From positions 1-11,815 of the forward strand of contig JAFTMF010000093.1 of the NCBI GenBank assembly GCA_017452565.1: a stretch of DNA of 11,815 nt, read 5' to 3'. Below, piece by piece: positions 5,799-11,815 of the stretch. The stretch comes from Clostridia bacterium. Its GTDB lineage: Bacteria > Bacillota > Clostridia > Oscillospirales > CAG-272. Position numbers and translations under genes: made by a program. Every line of letters starts with the position of its first letter. Position 1 is the first letter of the stretch. The notes under the pieces were generated by a model. That model did not search any database. It saw nothing but the letters and a program-made list of their open reading frames with translations, and was not told the origin of the DNA.

Positions 5799-6425
5799 AT
5801 GAGAATGAGAAAAAAGAAGAACGGTGCAGCGAGAATGGAAGCCTGCGCAGAGTGGCTTCTGACCGCCCCCGAGGATTTGAACGCCATTCGGGAGCGCGCG
5901 CCCTTTTATCTGGAGATCGGATGCGGCAAGGGCGGATTTATCACCGCAACTGCCAAGGCCAATCCTGACCGTTTCTATATCGCAGTAGAGCTTGTCAGCG
6001 ATGCGCTGGTAACTGCGCTGGAACGGGCAAAAGCAGAGAAAATCCCCAATCTTCGCTTTGTAAATCTGAATGCCAAGAACTTGGGGGAGTGGTTCCGTCC
6101 CGGTGAGGTTGCCGAGCTTTATCTGAACTTCTCGGATCCGTGGCCCAAGAAGGGACACGCCAAGCGTCGCCTGACCCACAGAGACTTTTTGGCAGTCTAT
6201 CGTCCTCTGCTTGCAGAATGCGGCAAGATTTGCATGAAAACCGACAACGTAGGGTTGTTTGATTTCTCTTTGGAAGAATTTCCGGAGGCAGGCTGGCGGC
6301 TGGAAGCGGTTACTCGCGATCTGCACCATTCAGAGTGGGCAGAGGGCAATATTATGACCGAATATGAGAAGAATTTCTCAGAGCAGGGATATCCCATCCA
6401 TCGCTTGGAGGCATATCCCGGCTGA
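5799..6425 (+). CDS. trmB: tRNA (guanine46-N7)-methyltransferase TrmB
   Basis: TrmB transfers a methyl group from S-adenosylmethionine to N7 of G46 in the variable loop of many tRNAs. The 208-residue protein is close to the usual bacterial length. The N-terminal MRMRKKK matches the MR(L/M)R start of the family, supporting the ATG at 5799, which has GGAG about 11 bases upstream. The SAM-binding motif LEIGCGKGGFI is at residues 38-48 and the acidic end of the next strand, IAVELVSDA, at 61-69. The family signature FSDPWPKKGHAKRRL (111-125) and MKTDN (146-150) are intact, as is the C-terminal TEYEKNF (187-193). All expected catalytic and binding segments are present. The gene stands alone with its own promoter and is convergent with the membrane protein gene at 6447. 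Confidence 0.97.
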   Translation: MRMRKKKNGAARMEACAEWLLTAPEDLNAIRERAPFYLEIGCGKGGFITATAKANPDRFYIAVELVSDALVTALERAKAEKIPNLRFVNLNAKNLGEWFRPGEVAELYLNFSDPWPKKGHAKRRLTHRDFLAVYRPLLAECGKICMKTDNVGLFDFSLEEFPEAGWRLEAVTRDLHHSEWAEGNIMTEYEKNFSEQGYPIHRLEAYPG

Positions 6426-6437
6426 TCGAAAATAAAG

Positions 6438-6497
6438 CGCAGAGAATTAATCCCGAGGGGAGAAGATGCTGGTATAGGTCTTCTCCTCTGCGTTTTT
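6438..6497 (+). terminator. Composite terminator of trmB
   Basis: An inner stem GGAGAAGA (6459-6466) with TCTTCTCC (6479-6486) is enclosed by CGCAGAG (6438-6444) with CTCTGCG (6486-6492), with a large bulge on the 5' side. TTTTT follows at 6493-6497. It begins 13 bases after the trmB stop codon and overlaps the last codons of the convergent gene, so that gene's C-terminal sequence also encodes the terminator. Confidence 0.65.
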
Positions 6498-6878
6498 GTG
6501 ATGGAGCTTTGCGCCGATGAGCAGAATAGGCGGAACGATGATCAAATAGAGAATGGTGTACAAAATCACCAGCACCATAGAGTTCACCGACAGATCGTAA
6601 CCGCCGTGGCAAAGCAGAACCACAACGATGGAAAGCAGCACGGCAGGGAAGTGAAGCAGTGCGCGGGTAAACAGCGAGAACTGCCGCAGAGAGAAGAGAA
6701 GATTGCAGGTTGCAATCAGCAGAGCCAGACAGAGGAATGCAGTAGCGTTTTCCAATGTCAGCGCCGGCTTCATATTATCTGTGAGGGTCATAAACAACAG
6801 AGGTGCCATGGTAAGCAGGATGTAAATCACGCCGGCAGGATACAGAATTTTGCGGGTCAGGAATTGAATCAGTTTCAT
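6447..6878 (-). CDS. Four-helix membrane protein of unknown function
   Basis: This 143-residue protein is mostly hydrophobic, with four predicted membrane helices at about 12-32, 44-64, 72-90 and 99-124. It has a basic N-terminus (MKLIQFLTRK) and a polar C-terminal tail (KLHHKNAEEKTYTSIFSPRD). Size and topology resemble DUF3021-type proteins, but I do not see a diagnostic motif, so the family is left open. The start ATG at 6876-6878 has CGGAG about 5 bases upstream. A good promoter lies at 6947-6974. It is a single-gene unit convergent with trmB, and its last codons overlap the trmB terminator. Confidence 0.78.
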   Translation of the reverse strand: MKLIQFLTRKILYPAGVIYILLTMAPLLFMTLTDNMKPALTLENATAFLCLALLIATCNLLFSLRQFSLFTRALLHFPAVLLSIVVVLLCHGGYDLSVNSMVLVILYTILYLIIVPPILLIGAKLHHKNAEEKTYTSIFSPRD

Positions 6879-6946
6879 AATAACTCCGAGTTGAATATGG
6901 AAATAATCTCCGTAATTTTGGATAGCACATATTCATAGTTATCCCT

Positions 6947-6974
6947 ATTATAACACAAATCCGCGATTTTTCAA
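6947..6974 (-). promoter_or_regulatory. Promoter of the four-helix membrane protein gene
   Basis: On the minus strand, the -35 box TTGAAA (6969-6974) and a perfect -10 box TATAAT (6947-6952) are 16 bases apart. The leader would be about 60 bases. It is divergent from the nusB promoter, with about 58 bases between the two -35 boxes. Confidence 0.75.
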
Positions 6975-7032
6975 GTCCCCGTTCGAAAAAGATACATATT
7001 GTTAATATTCACGCTAAATCACCGCCATTGTC

Positions 7033-7061
7033 TTGACAATTGAAAAATAATATAGTATAAT
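7033..7061 (+). promoter_or_regulatory. Consensus promoter of the nusB operon
   Basis: Both boxes match the sigma-A consensus exactly: TTGACA at 7033-7038 and TATAAT at 7056-7061, with a 17-base, AT-rich spacer. Transcription should start near 7068, giving a leader of about 41 bases. This is the best promoter in the window and probably drives nusB and the genes after it. Confidence 0.92.
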
Positions 7062-7092
7062 ATATCGTTAGAAACATATCTATCCGAAAGGA

Positions 7093-7107
7093 ACGGCATA
7101 CAGCCGT
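7093..7107 (+). other. Hairpin between ribosome site and nusB start
   Basis: ACGGC (7093-7097) and GCCGT (7103-7107) form a 5-base-pair stem around ATACA. It sits exactly between the ribosome site AAAGGA (7087-7092) and the ATG at 7109. The linear gap of 16 bases is too long for normal initiation, but folding this hairpin would bring the two within a few bases of each other. Confidence 0.5.
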
Positions 7108-7108
7108 A

Positions 7109-7534
7109 ATGACTAAGATGAAAAGAAGAGAAGCCAGAGAAGCACTGTTTGCCCTGCTGTTTGAAATGTCTTTTGCTACCCCCGAGGAAGCGGCAGTTTT
7201 GTATGAAACCGAATGTCAGGAGACCGATCGGGATCTTGATGACGACTATATCCGGGACGGCTACAAGGGCGCGCTGGAAAATCTGGAAAAAATCGACGAG
7301 CTGATTTCCTCCGCCTCCAAGGGCTGGAAAATTGCCCGTCTGGCAAGAGTGACCTTGGCTCTGTTGAGACTGGGTGTATATGAAATGTGCTTTGCAGGTC
7401 TCCCCTATCATATTGCCATCAATGAGGCGGTAGAGCTTGCCAAAGTGTACGGCGAGGACAAGTCTCCCGGATTTATCAACGGCGTGCTGAATCAGATTGC
7501 CATTCTGCAGGGACTGAAAAAGACCAATGGCTGA
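7109..7534 (+). CDS. nusB: Transcription antitermination factor NusB
   Basis: NusB binds boxA RNA together with ribosomal protein S10 (NusE) in antitermination complexes, mainly on rRNA operons. The 141-residue protein has the family's all-helical pattern: N-terminal KRREAREALFALLFEM (5-20), the middle helix IARLARVTLALLRLGVYEM (75-93), and the conserved AINEAVELAKVYG...SPGFINGVLNQI (103-130). The ATG at 7109 is used; a second in-frame ATG at 7118 has no better ribosome site. The leader hairpin described at 7093-7107 lies between ribosome site and start. The last 8 bases overlap the start of the TsaD-like gene, pointing to a shared transcript and coupled translation. Confidence 0.95.
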   Translation: MTKMKRREAREALFALLFEMSFATPEEAAVLYETECQETDRDLDDDYIRDGYKGALENLEKIDELISSASKGWKIARLARVTLALLRLGVYEMCFAGLPYHIAINEAVELAKVYGEDKSPGFINGVLNQIAILQGLKKTNG

Positions 7535-8450
7535 GTTCTTTCTGGGGATTGACACCTCCAATTATACCACCTCTGCGGCATTGGTGAAAGATGGCGAGGT
7601 CATCCTCAACGTCAAGCGCCCCGTGCAGGTGAAGGAGGGCGAACACGGCATCCGTCAATCGGACGCCGTATTTTCCCATGTGAAAAGCCTTCCCGAAGTG
7701 CTCACCGAAATCGGTGCGCAGGAGCTTGTTGCAGTAGGCGTCTCCACTCGTCCCCGTGACGTAGAGGGATCATATATGCCTTGCTTCCTTGCAGGTAAAG
7801 CGGCGGCTACCGGCATCGCATCGCTCAGCGGAGTTCCGCTTTATGAAGTGTCCCACCAATGGGGACATCTGATGGCGGCGCTTTACGGCGCAGGCAGGGT
7901 GGATTTGTACGGTAAGGACTTTCTCGCCTTCCACGTCTCGGGCGGCACTACCGAGCTGCTTCGGGTACGAGGCAGAGAAGTGGAAAAGGTAGGCGGTACG
8001 CTGGATCTCAACGCAGGGCAGGTCATTGACCGCATCGGCGTGAAAATGGGCGTCCCCTTTCCTGCAGGCAAGGGGCTGGAAGAGATTGCCTTGCCCTTTG
8101 CCGACACCGATTGCTATTCTCACGTACGTGGACTTGAGTGCAATCTGTCGGGTCTTGAAAACAAAGCCGACGCCCTGCTGTCTGCCGGTGAATCTCGGGA
8201 GAGGGTAGCGGCCTACGTGCTGAAAAGTGTCTGCCGCACGCTGGAAAAACTCACCGAAAACGCATTTGCAGAATTTGGCAAGCAGCCCGTCCTCTATGCT
8301 GGCGGCGTGATGAGCAATAGCCTTATCAAGGAAGCACTGCAAAAACGCTTCCGTGGATACGCACACTTTGCGCCCCCCGTGTATTCTGCCGATAACGCCG
8401 CAGGCGTGGCGCTCCTTGCCCAGCGGATGCATAGAGAGATTCTTTGTTAG
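7527..8450 (+). CDS. Divergent TsaD/Kae1-family protein (short paralogue)
   Basis: This 307-residue protein has the ASKHA fold of the TsaD/Kae1/Qri7 family, which makes the threonylcarbamoyl (t6A) modification of tRNA; older annotations call it O-sialoglycoprotein endopeptidase. Visible motifs are GIDTSNYTTSAAL (7-19), the metal-binding pair H110-QWG-H114, VSGGTTELL (137-145), GGVMSN (259-264) and SADNAAGVAL (287-296, with Asp289 the likely metal ligand). It is about 30 residues shorter than true TsaD. It differs where TsaD is most conserved: TSNYTTS in place of the usual TSCDxT, and LNAGQVIDR (161-169) in place of the DDAAGEAFDK-type loop. I therefore read it as a clostridial paralogue rather than the main TsaD; the reaction is not certain. 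It overlaps nusB by 8 bases, and no terminator is obvious before xseA. Confidence 0.85.
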   Translation: MAEFFLGIDTSNYTTSAALVKDGEVILNVKRPVQVKEGEHGIRQSDAVFSHVKSLPEVLTEIGAQELVAVGVSTRPRDVEGSYMPCFLAGKAAATGIASLSGVPLYEVSHQWGHLMAALYGAGRVDLYGKDFLAFHVSGGTTELLRVRGREVEKVGGTLDLNAGQVIDRIGVKMGVPFPAGKGLEEIALPFADTDCYSHVRGLECNLSGLENKADALLSAGESRERVAAYVLKSVCRTLEKLTENAFAEFGKQPVLYAGGVMSNSLIKEALQKRFRGYAHFAPPVYSADNAAGVALLAQRMHREILC

Positions 8451-8500
8451 TGATCAGACAGAGATTACGTATATAAAAACGTTTAATGGTTCATCTAAGG

Positions 8501-8653
8501 TAGCAATTCCTCCTTCGTCGGAATTGCATCTGAAGAGGCGGGAGAAACCATCTCAAACGCCAAAGTTTTCTCCCGCCTCCTCAGACTCCACCACCCACTT
8601 CCTTGGCTGTGCCGCAGGTTTGAATGGTGGATATACCCGAAAGGAGGGAGCCA
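8501..8653 (+). other. Structured leader before xseA, three successive stem-loops
   Basis: The 203-base gap before xseA is the only large gap in this operon. It holds three inverted repeats in a row. The first is 8503-8510 with 8520-8527, a perfect 8-bp stem. The second is 8530-8547 with 8567-8584, 17 pairs with one mismatch and a 19-base loop. The third is 8587-8593 with 8625-8631, a 7-bp stem enclosing 31 bases. The xseA ribosome site AAGGAGGG follows at 8641. No T tract follows any stem, so these are not ordinary terminators. It matches no riboswitch class I recognise. A small interspersed repeat element or a structured RNA leader are both possible. Confidence 0.6.
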
Positions 8654-9883
8654 ATGCCGGCCGAACGTCCGATTCTCACGGTCACTCAGCTCAACGAGTA
8701 CGTGAAGGAAATCATCGATTCCGATAAAGTCCTTGCCGGTCTGTCGGTGAAGGGAGAAATCTCCAATTTCACCGCCCACAAAACGGGACATCTCTATTTT
8801 ACCATCAAAGACGAATCCTCGCTGATTCGTGCGGTGATGTTCCGCTCAGCGGCATCCCGCCTTCGTTTCGCTCCCGAAAACGGACTGAAGATCATTGCCT
8901 CGGGCAGAGTCTCCGCCTTCGTGCGGGACGGCTCCTATCAGGTGTACGTGGACTTGCTCCAGCCCGACGGCGTGGGCGAGCTGACCATCGCCTACGAGCA
9001 ACTGAAAAAGAAATTACAAGCGGAAGGTCTGTTTGATCCCGCAAAAAAGAAGAAGATCCCTCGCTATCCTACCCGTGTGGGCGTGATTACCTCGCCTACG
9101 GGTGCGGCAGTACGAGATATCGTCAACGTCCTCTCCCGTCGATTCCCCTACGCCAAGATGGTGCTGTATCCTACCCTTGTGCAGGGAGCGGAAGCCGCTC
9201 CTCAACTGATCTCGGGGCTGCGATATTTCAACGAAACCCGCTCTGCCGACGTCATCATCATCGGCCGAGGAGGTGGATCGATTGAAGATCTGTGGGCCTT
9301 CAACAGCGAAGAGCTGGCAAGGGAAGTGTACGCATCGGAAATCCCCGTCATCTCGGCGGTAGGCCACGAAATTGACTTCACCATCTGCGATTTCGTTGCC
9401 GATCTGCGCGCTCCCACCCCTTCGGCTGCGGCAGAGCTTGCAGTTCCCGAAACACGGGAGCTCATCCGCAAAATCAACAACGTAGTGGGACATATGCAGG
9501 TGCTGTTGGATCGAGGCGTGAAGCTGCGCCGACAGAATCTGGCGGCTCTTGCCGACCGTCCCGTGTTCAATCAGCCGATGATGCTCTTGGATGGGCCTCG
9601 GATGGAGCTGATTACAAGCACCCAGCGCATCGTCCGTGCGATGGAAAAATTAACAGAAGAAAAGAAACGCAGATTTGCCGCCAATACGGCAAAATTGGAG
9701 GCACTCAGCCCGATGGCTGTGTTGCTGCGAGGTTATAGCGCAGCCTTTACCGAACAAGGCAAACTGATCCACTCGGTGGAGGATGCAAACGTGGGCGACA
9801 AGATCGCCCTGTCGGTGTCTGACGGCACCATTTATACCGAAGTAATCGGAAAGGAAACCAAAGACCATGGCAATCAATCATAG
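8654..9883 (+). CDS. xseA: Exodeoxyribonuclease VII large subunit
   Basis: XseA is the catalytic and DNA-binding subunit of exonuclease VII, which degrades single-stranded DNA into oligonucleotides and works with XseB. The ATG at 8654 follows AAGGAGGG by about 5 bases; an in-frame ATG at 8624 lies inside the upstream stem-loop and has no ribosome site. The product is 409 residues, a normal length. The N-terminal OB-fold region covers about 6-105 (VKGEISNF at 32-39, TGHLYFTIKD at 44-53). The catalytic domain has RVGVITSPTGAAVRDI (141-156), IIGRGGGSIEDLWAFNSE (202-219) and SAVGHEIDFTICDFVADLRAPTPSAAAE (from 234). A charged coiled region (about 265-350) and the C-terminal LLRGYSAAF (357-365) complete the family pattern. 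It overlaps xseB by 17 bases. Confidence 0.97.
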   Translation: MPAERPILTVTQLNEYVKEIIDSDKVLAGLSVKGEISNFTAHKTGHLYFTIKDESSLIRAVMFRSAASRLRFAPENGLKIIASGRVSAFVRDGSYQVYVDLLQPDGVGELTIAYEQLKKKLQAEGLFDPAKKKKIPRYPTRVGVITSPTGAAVRDIVNVLSRRFPYAKMVLYPTLVQGAEAAPQLISGLRYFNETRSADVIIIGRGGGSIEDLWAFNSEELAREVYASEIPVISAVGHEIDFTICDFVADLRAPTPSAAAELAVPETRELIRKINNVVGHMQVLLDRGVKLRRQNLAALADRPVFNQPMMLLDGPRMELITSTQRIVRAMEKLTEEKKRRFAANTAKLEALSPMAVLLRGYSAAFTEQGKLIHSVEDANVGDKIALSVSDGTIYTEVIGKETKDHGNQS

Positions 9884-10124
9884 TGAAGCGCCCGAACTGA
9901 ATTTCGAAGAAGCAATGGCGCGCTTGGAACAGATCGTTCGTGCGCTGGAAGGCGGCAACGTACCGCTGGATGAATCGCTCACGCTGTACGAAGAGGGCGT
10001 GAAGCTGGTGAAGCTTTGCTCTTCTCGTCTGGAAAACGCTGAAAAGCGCATCAAGATTCTGGTGGACGGCGGAAACGGAACGCTCATCGAGCAGGATTTT
10101 GCGGAAGGCGGTAGCCGCGGATGA
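9867..10124 (+). CDS. xseB: Exodeoxyribonuclease VII small subunit
   Basis: This 85-residue protein is the small subunit that binds XseA to form exonuclease VII in the cytoplasm. The family pattern is clear: NFEEAMARLEQIVRALEGGNVPLDESLTLYEEGVKLVKLC (from residue 12), two helices making the coiled subunit. The start lies inside the last codons of xseA (17-base overlap), with GGAAAGGA about 10 bases upstream, so the two subunits should be made together. It overlaps ispA by 4 bases (ATGA). The C-terminal tail (IEQDFAEGGSRG) is less conserved. Confidence 0.95.
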   Translation: MAINHSEAPELNFEEAMARLEQIVRALEGGNVPLDESLTLYEEGVKLVKLCSSRLENAEKRIKILVDGGNGTLIEQDFAEGGSRG

Positions 10125-11011
10125 GCGTGCTTAGCCAGCGAATGCAAACATCAGCGGCGATGGTGGAAGGACTCATCAAAGAGCTCCTCGTCCCCACCGA
10201 GCCCGCTCCCGAGGAAAAGCCTCTTTGGGAAGCTATGGAATACAGCACTATGGCAGGCGGTAAGCGAATCAGACCTTTTCTGGTTATGGAAGTCTGCCGC
10301 ACCCTGGGCGGACGGCAGGAGGAAGCCCTTATCTACGCCGCCGCACTGGAAATGATTCACACCTATTCGCTGATCCACGACGATCTGCCCTGTATGGACA
10401 ACGACGATCTTCGCAGAGGCAAGCCCACTTGTCACAAGGTCTACGGCGAAGCCACCGCACTGCTGGCAGGCGACGGTCTGCTCACCCGTGCCTTTGAGCT
10501 GGTTGCCAATGCCCCCGGCATCCTGCCCCTGCGCAAATGCTATGCAGTCGCTATCTTAGCCGAAGCGGCAGGCGCTCCCGGTATGATCGGCGGTCAGCAG
10601 ATGGATCTGGCCTCTGAGGGGAAAGAGATCACCTACGAAACTATGGTGGCTATCCACGAAAAGAAAACCTGTGCACTGCTTATTGCCGCTTGCAGACTGG
10701 GCGCACTGGCCGCAGGACAGCGGGGTGGCGAAGCCGAGGAAGCCATGATCACCTACGGTATGGGCATCGGACGTGCCTTCCAGCTCATTGACGATCTGCT
10801 GGACGTTACCTCCACCAAGGAAGTGCTGGGCAAGGACATTGGCAGCGATCAGAAAAATAAAAAGTCAACCTATCTCACCTTTATGCCTCTCGAAACGGCA
10901 GAAGGCCTTGCCAAAGCCATTACCGACAAAGCCAAGGAAGCGGTAGAACCCTATGACAGGGACGGCGTTCTCACCGCTCTTGCCGATTACCTTACCGAGC
11001 GGAAGAACTGA
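10121..11011 (+). CDS. ispA: Polyprenyl (farnesyl) diphosphate synthase
   Basis: This 296-residue enzyme joins isopentenyl diphosphate to allylic diphosphates, most likely giving farnesyl diphosphate for bactoprenol and other isoprenoids. The first Asp-rich motif is DDLPCMD at residues 87-93, followed by NDDLRRGKPT. The second is DDLLD at 224-228 within GRAFQLIDDLLD. GGKRIRP (46-52) binds diphosphate. The residue five places before the first Asp motif is Tyr82 and the run YSLIHDDLP matches E. coli IspA, so a short-chain (C15) product is more likely than a long one. It starts in the ATGA overlap with xseB and ends one base before tlyA. In many Clostridia dxs follows ispA; here it does not. Confidence 0.94.
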   Translation: MSVLSQRMQTSAAMVEGLIKELLVPTEPAPEEKPLWEAMEYSTMAGGKRIRPFLVMEVCRTLGGRQEEALIYAAALEMIHTYSLIHDDLPCMDNDDLRRGKPTCHKVYGEATALLAGDGLLTRAFELVANAPGILPLRKCYAVAILAEAAGAPGMIGGQQMDLASEGKEITYETMVAIHEKKTCALLIAACRLGALAAGQRGGEAEEAMITYGMGIGRAFQLIDDLLDVTSTKEVLGKDIGSDQKNKKSTYLTFMPLETAEGLAKAITDKAKEAVEPYDRDGVLTALADYLTERKN

Positions 11012-11012
11012 T

Positions 11013-11777
11013 ATGCGACTGGACAAGTATCTTGCCGAAAACGGCTTTGCAGACAGCCGTACCCTTGCCGCCCGTATGATCGAGGCGGGACTGATTCGTG
11101 TGAATGGCACTGTTCAAAAGAAACCCTCTTTCGACGTCCCCGACGGGGCAACCGTAGAAGCGGATGGGGAACTGATCCCCTACGTCAGCCGAGGCGGTCT
11201 GAAGCTGAAGGGCGCACTGGATGCCTTCGCGCTCTCGCCCAAGGGAATGATCTGTGCCGATATCGGTGCATCCACCGGCGGCTTTACCGATTGTCTCCTT
11301 CAGGAGGGAGCGGTCAAGGTATACGCCATCGACAGCGGCAGGGATCAGCTACACGAAAAGCTCCGCTCAGACCCCCGCGTGGTGTCGATGGAATCCTTCA
11401 ATGCAAGAAACCTCACCCCCGCCCATCTTGGCGAGGCGGTGGATCTTGTGGTAACAGACGTGTCGTTTATCTCCCAAACGCTGTTGCACGCTCCCATTGC
11501 CTCGATCCTCAAGGATGGCGGCGTTTTCGTCAGCCTTATCAAACCTCAGTTTGAGGTAGGACGGGAGAATCTTGGCAAAGGCGGCATTGTGAAGAACCCC
11601 AAAGCCCGCAGAGAAGCGGCCCGCCGCGTAATGGCATCCGCTATGACGGCAGGGCTTTCACCCATTGCTATCGCTGTCTCCCCTATCACGGGTGGAGATG
11701 GAAATATAGAATATTTAGCCTATTTTCGCAAACAAAAAGAACTCAGTATCATCCCTACAGTCGATCATCTCCCTTGA
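11013..11777 (+). CDS. tlyA: TlyA-family rRNA methyltransferase
   Basis: TlyA-family proteins are SAM-dependent 2'-O-methyltransferases acting on rRNA (shown for the mycobacterial member on 16S and 23S), also annotated as hemolysin-like. The ATG at 11013 is one base after the ispA stop, with GGAAG in the last ispA codons as ribosome site; an in-frame ATG at 10953 lies well inside ispA and adds no family sequence. The 254-residue protein has an N-terminal S4 RNA-binding domain (MRLDKYLAENGFADSR to about residue 60, with RVNG and VSRGGLKL). The FtsJ-like methyltransferase fold follows: CADIGASTGGFTD (81-93), YAIDSGRDQL (104-113), DLVVTDVSFIS (144-154), LIKPQFEVG (175-183), and PITGGDGNIEYL (224-235). 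The length is typical. No terminator follows before the next start codon. Confidence 0.94.
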   Translation: MRLDKYLAENGFADSRTLAARMIEAGLIRVNGTVQKKPSFDVPDGATVEADGELIPYVSRGGLKLKGALDAFALSPKGMICADIGASTGGFTDCLLQEGAVKVYAIDSGRDQLHEKLRSDPRVVSMESFNARNLTPAHLGEAVDLVVTDVSFISQTLLHAPIASILKDGGVFVSLIKPQFEVGRENLGKGGIVKNPKARREAARRVMASAMTAGLSPIAIAVSPITGGDGNIEYLAYFRKQKELSIIPTVDHLP

Positions 11778-11794
11778 TAGGAACAGGAGAACCC

Positions 11795-11815
11795 ATGAAA
11801 AACAAGAGACAAGAA
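11795..11815 (+). CDS. Start of a further operon gene, possibly argR (cut by window edge)
   Basis: An ATG at 11795 has AGGAGA ending 4 bases upstream and opens a frame of seven codons, MKNKRQE, before the window ends. It lies 17 bases after the tlyA stop codon. In Clostridia tlyA is commonly followed by nadK or by argR and recN. The basic N-terminus fits the usual start of an arginine repressor (ArgR/AhrC) better than that of NadK, but seven residues cannot settle it. Confidence 0.5.

Noticed and set aside
8501..8653. T-box or TPP-type riboswitch before xseA
   Set aside because: No T-box bulge (TGG motif with AGGGTGGAACCGCG) and no TPP core motifs are visible, and the downstream gene does not fit either class.
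8353..8791. Short frames across the xseA leader on both strands
   Set aside because: They run through the stem-loops or are frame shadows of the TsaD-like gene and xseA, with no ribosome site or family resemblance.

Overview
The window looks like a stretch of a Bacillota chromosome, most likely a gut-type Clostridia (Oscillospirales or Christensenellales-like). The basis is moderate GC content, AGGAGG-type ribosome sites, sigma-A promoters of the TTGACA-17-TATAAT type, DUF1700/DUF4097 and YugP-type proteins, and the Clostridia-style cluster nusB ... xseA-xseB-ispA-tlyA. No phage genes, insertion sequences, CRISPR arrays or defence genes are visible. The placement is inference; no 16S rRNA or other taxonomic marker is present.

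Layout. Positions 1-1441 hold one secreted lipoprotein gene with a glycine-rich tail, its own promoter and a strong bidirectional terminator. Positions 1441-1765 hold two divergent tRNA genes, Leu(CAA) on minus and Arg(CCG) on plus, each with a clear promoter. They are followed by a 150-base non-coding patch carrying a hairpin, a 27-base tandem repeat and a second copy of the tRNA-Arg 3' end. From 1936 to 5605 everything reads on the minus strand. In transcription order these are a DUF1700 membrane protein, a DUF4097 protein (overlapping the first by 4 bases), a DUF378 small membrane protein followed by a six-copy 22-base repeat in its 3' untranslated region, a YugP-type membrane zinc peptidase, and a GNAT acetyltransferase.

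Positions 5705-6425 hold trmB on plus, convergent with an unassigned four-helix membrane protein gene (6447-6878, minus). A divergent promoter region then leads into a tightly packed plus-strand operon: nusB, a divergent TsaD-like protein, xseA, xseB, ispA, tlyA, and the first codons of another gene (possibly argR) at the window edge. Genes in this operon overlap by 4 to 17 bases or are one base apart. The exception is a 203-base leader before xseA, which can fold into three consecutive stem-loops.

Functionally the right half is housekeeping: transcription antitermination (NusB), tRNA and rRNA methylation (TrmB, TlyA), exonuclease VII (XseA/XseB) and prenyl diphosphate synthesis (IspA). dxs, which often sits between ispA and tlyA in Clostridia, is absent there. 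No clear new multi-gene system was found. The points most worth a second look are the 22-base 3'-UTR repeat array, the xseA leader, the tRNA-Arg 3'-end duplication and the TsaD paralogue with altered active-site loops.
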